DNA from: Volvox africanus
Lineage: Eukaryota > Chlorophyta > Chlorophyceae > Chlamydomonadales > Volvocaceae
Assembly: GCA_030268105.1 (NCBI GenBank)
Contig: BSDZ01000027.1
Span: 251,001 to 315,000, forward strand
Length of the DNA stretch: 64,000 bases
Reading direction: 5' to 3'
Of this stretch, positions 24,948 to 33,060 are shown one piece after another (positions within the stretch are counted from its first letter, which is position 1; each line of letters opens with the position of its first letter). Both the position numbers and the translations under genes were made by a program. The notes under the pieces are model-generated. The model was not told where the DNA came from. It did not search any database and saw only the letters and a list, made by a program, of their open reading frames with translations.

Positions 24948-26186
24948 CTAAGTCGTCTTCGGTACAAAAGGTGGTAAAAGAGGGCATTCGCGAGTAGGGT
25001 GCTCTCCCGCACACCTCAAGCAAAGATTAGCGAACTTTCGACGGTCAAACTCCGAACGTCGGCACTCCCACTTTTGCATATACGGATCGTCTGTCCGGGG
25101 CTTCTTAACACTAGGAGCCGCGTTCTGCATTGCAGCTACAGACGGTGTGCTCCCTCTTTGCTTTCCTTTCGCATGGCCCGAGCTCGGCCCAGCTCCCGCG
25201 GACCCACGATTACTTGGGCTTTGGCGTCCACGACTATCATACCGTCTGTCCTTCCGAACGGTATTCACGGCCGCTGCGGGGCGTTGACAATCGGAACCCT
25301 GGTCCTTCGGCGTCAATTCCGAAGGTGGTTCCTGCGCTCGCATCACGTGAATACGAGGATTCAGTTGCTTAGCGTCCTTTCCGGCCAAATTCCGAACTTC
25401 TGCACCTCTAGCAAAAGCTACTAAGACATCATAAGATTGAAATGGAATCCCACTGAGATCAGTGGCACACCATCGCGCAAGGGATTCAGTGAGACCACGA
25501 TGAAACCAAAAGATACGATCCTCCTCAGGAAAGTTAACAATAGGGGTTATCAGTGCCTCAAAACGGGACTGATAAGCAGGAACAGTCTCGTGTGGACGCA
25601 TATGGTACGTGCCTTGTGCCAGCGTCTTACGAGCCTCATTGCTACACGAGCGAACTTCCGTAGCAAAGCGAGCGAGGAGTGCATTGATCAGGTTATCGAA
25701 CGTGTATTTGCCTCTAGTGGTGGTCCATTCGTCATACCAATCCTTTGCGGCACCCTTGAGGGTATTCCCAACGAACAGGCATTTAATAGAGTCGCATCCC
25801 CCGCCGTGCACCGCTTGCAGATATTGCCTAGCGTCACGAACGTAAGCTCGTGTCCTATCCGCGACACTATGCCCTGAATTCTTTGCCTTTTCGTCAGCGG
25901 AAATATTGAGCTTAGGCACGGGGATAGTCAACTTCATTACCTCCGGTATTCCGACGGGTTCTAGAACCGCGGGTGTTACCGGGACCCGTTGTGCTCCAAC
26001 TCCTTCACTTGTTGTAGCTGCTGCCGACAGTGGTACAATTAAGTGTGAAGGGGTCTGAAGAACAATGGGATCAGACATAATCCGAGTCCCGACGGTATCG
26101 GGATTGGCAAAAGCAGGTCTAGCGGTAAGACCGCTATCGGGTTGGCTGGCGGTGCCCAGATAGGAACTATCTTCGCGTCCCGACAT
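24948..26186 (-). CDS. Gypsy gag polyprotein, 412 aa
   Basis: The retrotransposon gag core covers roughly residues 110-270 (GAAKDWYDEWTTTRGKYTFD, LLARFATEV, YQSRFEALI). A C-terminal zinc knuckle reads CLRCAGEHPTREC (CX2CX4HX4C), 11 codons before the TAG stop. Gag assembles the cytoplasmic particle. The stop is TAG, and pol continues in the same frame, so pol could be made by readthrough. Start: the first Met after a 465-bp leader from the LTR. Confidence 0.9.
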   Translation of the reverse strand: MSGREDSSYLGTASQPDSGLTARPAFANPDTVGTRIMSDPIVLQTPSHLIVPLSAAATTSEGVGAQRVPVTPAVLEPVGIPEVMKLTIPVPKLNISADEKAKNSGHSVADRTRAYVRDARQYLQAVHGGGCDSIKCLFVGNTLKGAAKDWYDEWTTTRGKYTFDNLINALLARFATEVRSCSNEARKTLAQGTYHMRPHETVPAYQSRFEALITPIVNFPEEDRIFWFHRGLTESLARWCATDLSGIPFQSYDVLVAFARGAEVRNLAGKDAKQLNPRIHVMRAQEPPSELTPKDQGSDCQRPAAAVNTVRKDRRYDSRGRQSPSNRGSAGAGPSSGHAKGKQRGSTPSVAAMQNAAPSVKKPRTDDPYMQKWECRRSEFDRRKFANLCLRCAGEHPTRECPLLPPFVPKTT

Positions 26187-26633
26187 AAGGCACGAACTTA
26201 TACGGGTGAACAGGAATTTACTAAAAGATCTGTGAACAGGTAGCGCAAGAGGAATTTTCGATTACTCGCGTACCGACAGAACTCCTGAGTAACTCGAGAA
26301 GAAAAGCAACGTAATCCGTAAGGCCGTCTCTTATCTCAGTAGTCTTCTGAATCAAAGCTTTAATCTGATCCGAGTCTAAGTATTGTCCGGCCAACACAGC
26401 GTTTAATGTTGGCGTACGTTCACCTGCGGCTCACAATGCAAGCTCGCAACCAGAATACAACAACTAGTTACCAACAGATATCTAGGATTACAAACCGGAA
26501 GCGGCGGCATCCAGGACGGTGCGGCCAAGGTCCTCAGCAAATGTGTCTAAAGGGCTGCGGCGCGTGTCGTCGTCGCTCGCCATCGTGAGAACCTACTTCC
26601 GATGAGGGACAATGAGACAGTCGTGAATTTACC

Positions 26634-26650
26634 TGTCTCGATACCAAATT
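26634..26650 (-). promoter_or_regulatory. Gypsy primer-binding-site candidate
   Basis: The minus strand continues from the 5' LTR as AATTTGGTATCGAGACAGG. The TGG start fits a tRNA 3' CCA end. The same TTGGTATCGA core lies at the equivalent place in the TRIM. Which tRNA primes is not determined. Confidence 0.6.
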
Positions 26651-27086
26651 TGTTGTATCCTTCCTTCTTCAATCATGCACTGAATCTGCACGTCTGGATG
26701 TTAGCTAGTGCGCACCAAGCTTACGAACAGCAAGGCAATTCAATGCAAGCAAAGTGACAGCGGAAGACTCAAGAATAAGGAAAGATCCAACTTACAATAG
26801 TCTTCGTTTACAATTCGGTAGATGGCCGTCAGACCCCGCGGGCAATGTTCATCACTCGGCTGCAGATGGGATGCTAGAATAGCTAAGGCCGAATATAAAT
26901 GAGTATATCGTATGTATGCGAATTAGATAGAGTTAAGTACACAAGTACTTAGTCCAAAGTAGCACGAGCCAACTTCGGTCTCTAGGCGGCCGTCCTCGCA
27001 CCTATCACATCGTGATACTGATGCGCAGTACAGGTCTCACTGGATTCCGATCTCAAGTGTGAGTACCTTTGTAGCACTGTTCTAAA
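26651..27086 (-). repeat. Gypsy 5' LTR, first part (left of the copia insertion)
   Basis: Matches 20012 onward. It ends in CTAAA (27082-27086), the left half of the copia target duplication. Confidence 0.93.
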
Positions 27087-27503
27087 TGTTGGAAAAACGT
27101 GTTGATGCAGCCGAAGCCTACGTATAAACCTGCAAGCTCAAAGCAGATTAGTAGTCCGGCTGCTGCGTGTCCAACTGGTGAGCTGTATCGTGCCTCAAGC
27201 CTATTAAGAGACAAGAGCAAAAGTCTCAAGCAAGCAACGGATTGTTACAAACAGCTAATGAGGTATGAGAACCTCACCAAATATATAGTCAAAGAGTACC
27301 ATTGATCTAGATCTTCAAATGCACTGATTAGGCAAGTGATTGCTGGCTTAGTGTCAGAATACCAAACACCAGTCTTACGTCATGACAGATACTTCATGTC
27401 TTCATGACAGAAACAGCCTAAATAAGCAAGACCTAGATTCAACTGAGAATACCAATCGTTAAGACAGCAATCTAAACTACGGAAGTCAGGCCGAAACTTA
27501 ACA
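27087..27503 (-). repeat. Copia 3' LTR
   Basis: Plus strand TGTTGGAAAAACG to CGAAACTTAACA. It lacks the 10-bp TTTAGTGTCG present in the other LTR near 32462. Confidence 0.93.
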
Positions 27504-27693
27504 CTCCCACGCGGACGGACTTCCTAACGACCTCCTAACGATCAACACATATAGTCAGCAAAAGACTGCAAAGACTCAAAAAACGAGTACAAAAAAAATA
27601 TGTAACCAGTTAGACACGTAACGCAGCAGTGGTGGTGTGTGTGTTCATGCCTCCACGCAATCAGCAAACCACAAGCGCAGTAATCACAGGCAG

Positions 27694-28540
27694 TTACTCC
27701 ATGCCCATGCCAGATATGCAGAAGCGCAGCTTCTCCTTAGGTAGAGCCTTTGTGAGAATATCCGCGACTTGCTCCGCAGTAGTGCACTGCACCATCCGAA
27801 TTTCATCCCTTTCTACTCTCTCACGGGCAAAGTGATGACAGATATCGATATGCTTAGTGAGAGCCGTAAAAATTGGAGAAATTGGACTCACAAGCATGGA
27901 AATGCAGGAGGTGCTATCACACCTAAGCGGCACAGCTTCCACACCAACTCCCAGATCGTGTAATAGATGACGAAGCCATAGCGCCTCCTTAATTGCAGCA
28001 GCCGAGGCCATGTACTCAGCTTCTGCAGTGGACGTAGCCACAGTGGGCTGAAGCTTGGACGACCATGAAATCGCCCCATTGCCCAACAGGAAAACATATG
28101 CAGACGTAGAACGACGGCTTAAAGCCCCAGCATAATCGGAATCACAAAAACCAGATAACTCCAAACGGCCTGCGAATAAGATACCCAAACCTTGAGTACC
28201 CGACAGATATCTCAGAACGCCCTTTGCAACATTCCAGTGCTCCACCGTGGGCTTGGACATGTGACGAGCCAAAGCTCCCACGGTGAACGAGATGTCCGGG
28301 TGTGAGCAGACTGATAGGTAGAGCAAACTCCCGATAAGCTCACTGTACGGAAACCTTGCCATATCCAACTGTCCTCCCTCTGAAGTCAGACGCACGCAAG
28401 CATCCAGTGGGGTGCATCGCTTATTAGCACCCTCCATGGAGAACATAGACAAGACCTCCATAACGTAACGCTTCTGCGAGATGTGAAGGGACCGTGCGCG
28501 CCTATCACGCTTGATCTCAAAACCCTAAGTAGAAGCATGC
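27694..28540 (-). pseudogene. Copia RT end and RNase H
   Basis: Open frame 28461..27694. It contains PYSELIGSLLYLS, RYLSGTQGLGILF, GFCDSDYAGALSRRSTSAYV and TSTAEAEYMA, then TKHIDICHHF and ADILTKALP, the typical copia RNase H with its catalytic Asp and Glu residues. A one-base insertion near 28519 (GGGTTTTGAG) separates it from the RT upstream. Confidence 0.9.
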
Positions 28541-28545
28541 CTCTC

Positions 28546-29238
28546 CTAGGTCACGCATGTCAAAAGCCCCTTGCAACTGTGCCTTAATGCACTCAACCAG
28601 ACTGATTGATTTGCAGGCGATAAGTAAATCATCCACGTACACGAGGATGTACACCTTTTCTCCATTCTCCTCCTTAATGAACAAGCAACCGAAGGATCAG
28701 CAACCGAAGGCTTAAAGCCCATCTGCTCCAAGACAGAGCGCAAACGCACATACCAGGCACGGGGAGCCTGGCGCAAGCCATACAGCGATCGGCGAAGATG
28801 ACATGCCATATTTGCATCACCCAGATGATATCGGGGCGGTTGCTCCATAAACACTTCTTCCTCCAGTACACCATTGAGAAAAGCGGTTTTAATGTCGAGC
28901 TGATGCAGCTCGAGATCTTGCTCCGCCACAACAGCCAACAGTGCACGTAAAGTGGCATACTTGCCGACAGGCGCAAACACTTCCCCAAAATCAACTCCCT
29001 CCTTTTGGGTAAACCCCTTGGCGACGAGCCGAGCTTTATATCGCTCAACATTGCCATGGGCGTCACGCTTAAGTTTGAACACCCACTTCAGCCCGATCTG
29101 CTTCGCACCCTGGGGAAGCTCCTCAAGGTCCCAGGTACGATTTTCCATCAGAGACCGCATTTCTTCGTCCATCGCCAACTTCCAATGAGGCCAATCCTCA
29201 CGAGCTTGTGCTTCAGCCAGCGTCTTAGGCTCAATCAC
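28546..29238 (-). pseudogene. Copia reverse transcriptase
   Basis: Starts in a different frame from the integrase ORF (break at 29235-29238). It has WVFKLKRDAHGNVERYKARL, VAKGFTQKEGVDF, APVGKYATLRALLA and QLDIKTAFLNG. The catalytic YVDD is encoded at 28639..28628, but in another frame, because a frame break near 28684 lies just after a 15-bp tandem repeat (28685-28710). RT activity is therefore unlikely from this copy. Confidence 0.9.
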
Positions 29239-31079
29239 TTAGCATCCGCGAGCAAAACGTAATCCTTCAGTAACGAGTTGGGCTTCCTTGCCCTACCAGA
29301 CGTATGCAGTTGCGGAGTGGGAAAAGCTCCTTCAGAACCAGAACCAGACCCAGAACCTGAACCCGAACCAGGGCCAGATCCGAATCCCAAACCAGGGGAA
29401 GAGCCCGTATCGGCTGCTCCGCCCCCATCATCATCATCATCGGAGGAGGAAACGTCATCCTCCCCATCACTCTCTTCTTCATCCTCCTTTTCATCATCAT
29501 CCTCGTCATCCGAATGGATCAAGGGTAGAGGGTCCTCACCATCGTCCATACCGGCCTCACCCGCATCTCCCACGGGGGCACCAGCAGTAGGGACGTTGGG
29601 AGCATCACCTGCAGCACTCTGGCCGGCCATACCCGCCGCTTCCACGGAGGCACCAGCAGCCTGAGAAGTGCCAGGGACAACAGCCGCACTAATAACATCC
29701 GCACACGGCATAACTTCAAACCACAACTGCTCAGAAGCCTCTGCCTTCTCTGCAGGAGAACCATCACAGAACAGAAAAGCCGACTCATGGCACGTCACAT
29801 CACGTGACACCAAAATGCTCTCATCCTCGAGCAACACACGATATGCCTTGGAATTTGGTTCGTTGCCCAAAAGAGTGCCCTTACGTGCCCGAGGGTCCAG
29901 TTTATCACCCTGGCCCTTAGGCACATGAACGTATGCAACACAGCCAAAGACGCGCAAGTGGGACACATCAGGAACCGAACCAGTGAACAGCTCAAACGGG
30001 GTCTTAGGCTTCCCCAAAGAAGGCGAGCGATTACGCAGATAGGACGCCGTATAAAGCGCCTCATGCCACCACTTCTTTGGAACACCGGACTCAGCCAACA
30101 TCGTCCGCATTTTATCCAGCAGGGTGCGGTTAAGACGCTCAGCCTTACCATTCTGCTGTGGCGTGTAAGGAGCGGACAGCTCATGCTTAACACCATGCTG
30201 CGTGCAAAACTCCTTCACCCGTGCATTAACGAACTCACCCCCATTGTCCGTACGAATGCACTTTAACTGCCTTCCACACTGTGTCTCAAGCAGCGCAATG
30301 CCCTTCTTGATGAAATCGGGCACATCGGACTTAAGCCTAATAGGCTGCACAACAGAAATGCCGGAATAGTCGTCCAGCATCGTGACAAAGAAACGATGCC
30401 CCTTCTCTGAATCAGGCAACGGCCCACACACATCCAGGTGGACCAGCTGAAGAGGGCGCTCAGTCACCGTTTCTGAGCTAGGAAAAGAGTCACGGCTATG
30501 CTTGCCTAATATGCATGGCTCGCAAACCTTGCCCTCCAACTCTCGCAACTGTAAAAGCGACAAGTCAAACCCCTTGACCAAACCCTCCTGCACCAACCTC
30601 TTAAGGCCAGGATGGCCGAGGTGCCCCAGTCGACGATGCCACAAGACCGCCATCTCAGAATCGGGGACCTTAACGGGCAGTACGGGCATAACAGGCTCAA
30701 CAAAGGGCTTAGAAGAATCATGGGCAACAGTGGTAACGCTGCTCATGGATTTGTACAAACCAGTCGGGGACTTGGTAGCGGAGATGGTGATATTCCCTAT
30801 CGTGACCTTTGCACAATCACCATCAAACAGAATCCTGCATCCTTTATCCGTCAGGACAGCCACGGATACCACATTGTGCCTAAAACCCGGCACGTAAAAT
30901 ACCCGCTCGATTTTCACGCTCGGGGCAAGGGTCGGCACCACATCGCCAAATCCCTCCGCCCGCAGCACATTTCCATTTCCTACCTCGATTGAGATCGGTA
31001 AACCTGAGGACAGTGGCTGATAATTAAGCAAGATAGAGCGGTCACCCGTGATATGGTACTTAGAGCCAGAGTCCAGCCA
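29235..31079 (-). CDS. Copia protease end and integrase
   Basis: Begins just after a TGA with WLDSGSKYHITGD, the Asp-Ser-Gly protease site. Integrase follows: WHRRLGHLGHPG and CEPCILGKH (HHCC zinc site), Asp in HLDVCGP, Asp in CIRTDNGGEF and Glu in NGKAERLNRT (D,D35E). The C-terminal region has an acidic linker and a Gly/Ser repeat (GSGSGSGSGS) before GRARKPNSL. The first Met in this frame is at 31031. Confidence 0.9.
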   Translation of the reverse strand, partial: WLDSGSKYHITGDRSILLNYQPLSSGLPISIEVGNGNVLRAEGFGDVVPTLAPSVKIERVFYVPGFRHNVVSVAVLTDKGCRILFDGDCAKVTIGNITISATKSPTGLYKSMSSVTTVAHDSSKPFVEPVMPVLPVKVPDSEMAVLWHRRLGHLGHPGLKRLVQEGLVKGFDLSLLQLRELEGKVCEPCILGKHSRDSFPSSETVTERPLQLVHLDVCGPLPDSEKGHRFFVTMLDDYSGISVVQPIRLKSDVPDFIKKGIALLETQCGRQLKCIRTDNGGEFVNARVKEFCTQHGVKHELSAPYTPQQNGKAERLNRTLLDKMRTMLAESGVPKKWWHEALYTASYLRNRSPSLGKPKTPFELFTGSVPDVSHLRVFGCVAYVHVPKGQGDKLDPRARKGTLLGNEPNSKAYRVLLEDESILVSRDVTCHESAFLFCDGSPAEKAEASEQLWFEVMPCADVISAAVVPGTSQAAGASVEAAGMAGQSAAGDAPNVPTAGAPVGDAGEAGMDDGEDPLPLIHSDDEDDDEKEDEEESDGEDDVSSSDDDDDGGGAADTGSSPGLGFGSGPGSGSGSGSGSGSEGAFPTPQLHTSGRARKPNSLLKDYVLLADAK

Positions 31080-31185
31080 TCAGGGGTTGGAATCCGCCTC
31101 ACCGCATGCAATATTCTGCTGCATTTCATTTGACCGATGGGGACGTGAGAGCAATGCAGAGGTGAACGATACGCGATCACGCAGT

Positions 31186-32196
31186 TTATGTTCGCACACG
31201 CAGTTTATGTTCGCGCAGAAGCCTAGTCCCTATCGTCTCATGCAGCATACACTTGTGCTCTTGTGCAACCAGATTCAACGCAACTACCTCCGGCTTGCCC
31301 TCTATGGTCTTGGGTTTTCCTTGCTTTTTCCGGAAGCACCTCTCCTCAACGTGCCCCGCTTTCCCACACCAATCACACCGCACAGACGACCCAGCCACTG
31401 CCTTACGTGACCCACCGGAGGAGCGACCTGAACCTGAGGCCGCAGACGAGCTGCCCTTCTTGGGGCAGTCACGGGCCAGGTGGTCACCTCCGCAAGTGAA
31501 GCAGCCTCTGAATTTGTGGCCACCGTCATGCCCAGCATAAAGAGCCGTCGCAGGCTCAGGCTGACCCTTGCGTTTGGCCAGCCTCTCCGCCTCAATGCCG
31601 AGCAACCTCTCCTTCAGCTCGTCAAAATCCTTTGGTTGGGCGTATGTGACAACTACCTTCTCAGTTGCATACAATTCATCGTCCAAACCACGGATAATCT
31701 GTGTAATTCCATTCCGCACTGTCTGCACAAAATCAGAGTGCTTGGATAATTTGTTGAACATGTCTAATGCACGAGTTATATAATCATGCATGATTTCACC
31801 CGACTCCATTTTCAACGCCGCAAAATTACGAGATATCACTGTCAACTCAGCGTCACTCAACTTCTTCGCCCACCCTTTCAACCCAACCCAGAGATCCTTA
31901 GCCTGGGTTGAGTTGTCGATGGTAGACTTGTGGTCCTTTGCAGTGAGCCTCATGATGATAATGGCTCGAGCGCGCTTGACCTTCTTCTGAACGGCAGGGT
32001 ACGTCGGATCATCGACCGTCGGCATCTGAAACGTCGAGTCAACGAACTCATCGAGCTCCTTGCACTGTAACAAAGCATACATCTTGAGGAACCAATCATC
32101 AGCATTGCTTGTTTTCAAAGTGTCCTTCCAAGCGTTGGGATCCGCAGCAGACATTTTGACAAACCAGAAGTCGAAAACAGGAAAGCGACCAATCAA
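31186..32196 (-). CDS. Copia gag, 336 aa, truncated by a 19-bp duplication
   Basis: UBN2-type gag (DAWKDTLKTSNADDWFLKM-like start, ARAIIIMRLT, LWVGLKGWAKKLSDAEL). Two CCHC zinc knuckles: CFTCGGDHLARDC and CDWCGKAGHVEERC. A 19-bp tandem duplication at 31182-31219 shifts the frame and stops the ORF at 31186. Without it, the frame would run on to the TGA in front of the protease. Confidence 0.88.
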   Translation of the reverse strand: MIGRFPVFDFWFVKMSAADPNAWKDTLKTSNADDWFLKMYALLQCKELDEFVDSTFQMPTVDDPTYPAVQKKVKRARAIIIMRLTAKDHKSTIDNSTQAKDLWVGLKGWAKKLSDAELTVISRNFAALKMESGEIMHDYITRALDMFNKLSKHSDFVQTVRNGITQIIRGLDDELYATEKVVVTYAQPKDFDELKERLLGIEAERLAKRKGQPEPATALYAGHDGGHKFRGCFTCGGDHLARDCPKKGSSSAASGSGRSSGGSRKAVAGSSVRCDWCGKAGHVEERCFRKKQGKPKTIEGKPEVVALNLVAQEHKCMLHETIGTRLLREHKLRVRT

Positions 32197-32238
32197 CGCA
32201 AAGACAACTCAAGCAAGAACACAGCCACCGCCACAAGC

Positions 32239-32251
32239 GGGGCTCATAACC
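32239..32251 (-). promoter_or_regulatory. Copia primer-binding site, initiator-Met half-tRNA type
   Basis: Directly beside the 5' LTR the minus strand reads GGTTATGAGCCCC. This complements GGGCTCATAACC, the anticodon stem-loop of initiator tRNA-Met. Drosophila copia and some other copia elements prime with an internally cleaved tRNA-iMet fragment. Confidence 0.8.
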
Positions 32252-32678
32252 TGTTGGAAAAACGTGTCGATGCAGCCGAAGCCTACGTATAAACCTGCAA
32301 GCTCAAAGCAGATTAGTAGTCCGGCTGCTGCGTGTCCAACTGGTGAGCTGTACCGTGCCTCAAGCCTATTAAGAGACAAGAGCAAAAGTCTCAAGCAAGC
32401 AACGGATTGTTACAAACAGCTAATGAGGTATGAGAACCTCGCCAAATATATAGTCAAAGAGTTTAGTGTCGTACCATTGATCTAGATCTTCAAACGCACT
32501 GATTAGGCAAGTGATTGCTGGCTTAGTGTCAGAATACCAAACGCCAGTCTTACGTCATGACAGATACTTCATGTCTTCATGACAGAAACAGCCTAAATAA
32601 GCAAGACCTAGATTCCACCGAGAATACCAATCGTTAAGACAGCAATCTAAACTACGGAAGTCAGGCCGAAACTTAACA
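32252..32678 (-). repeat. Copia 5' LTR
   Basis: 427 bp, nearly identical to 27087-27503 apart from the extra 10 bp. Confidence 0.93.
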
Positions 32679-33060
32679 CTAAATACCGCGTAATCCGTGA
32701 TATTATTGGATGCAACGCATGCAATATGCAAAGGTCCGAATATCGATATTCGGTTGCCGACCCAACCATCGCGATCGTCGCCTTCTCACATACACGTATG
32801 GTTTATGACGTAAATGAGGTAATAATATTTAAAGTATTATTACGTGATATAAAATGCCAATGGATAGATTGCGCATTAATTATCAGCCTCGAGTCAAACA
32901 TGTTGACCGACAGCGCGATGTCGTAGATGATAATGCAGCGTGCCTAATTAGCTAGATATACTCGAATATATCATGCTAATATGATTGAATTATGCTTTAT
33001 AATGTTCGAATGCATTGCGGCCTATTTCGGTGCAACCGGTGATCGAACCGGCGTACAACA
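32679..33060 (-). repeat. Gypsy 5' LTR, second part (right of the copia insertion)
   Basis: Resumes with the duplicated CTAAA and runs to CGTACAACA. The hairpins of the left LTR recur here at about 32736-32755 and 32819-32843. GGCAC at 33061 is the gypsy target duplication. Confidence 0.93.

Larger units (their letters stand above)
27087..32678 (-). mobile_element. Ty1/copia retrotransposon inserted in the gypsy LTR
   Basis: 5592 bp, starting TG and ending CA, with CTAAA target duplications at 27082-27086 and 32679-32683. LTRs are 27087-27503 (417 bp) and 32252-32678 (427 bp; they differ by one 10-bp indel and a few substitutions). The minus-strand order gag, protease, integrase, RT, RNase H is diagnostic of Ty1/copia. 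The volvocine copia family Osser is the obvious comparison, but I cannot confirm identity. Several frame lesions make this copy non-autonomous as read. Confidence 0.95.
20012..33060 (-). mobile_element. Ty3/gypsy chromovirus with 813-bp LTRs, carrying a copia insertion
   Basis: Target duplication GGCAC at 20007-20011 and 33061-33065. The left LTR is 20012-20824. The right LTR is 26651-27086 plus 32679-33060, and is also 813 bp once the 5-bp copia duplication is removed. Coding runs on the minus strand as gag, TAG, protease-RT-RNase H, TGA, integrase, chromodomain. PBS and PPT candidates are adjacent to the LTRs. The LTRs are nearly identical, so the insertion is fairly young, yet the coding region has one nonsense codon and two frame breaks and this copy cannot be autonomous as read. 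Confidence 0.93.

Noticed and set aside
29278..29664. Plus-strand Pro/Glu/Ser-rich ORF
   Set aside because: Antisense of the acidic and Gly/Ser linker at the end of the copia integrase.
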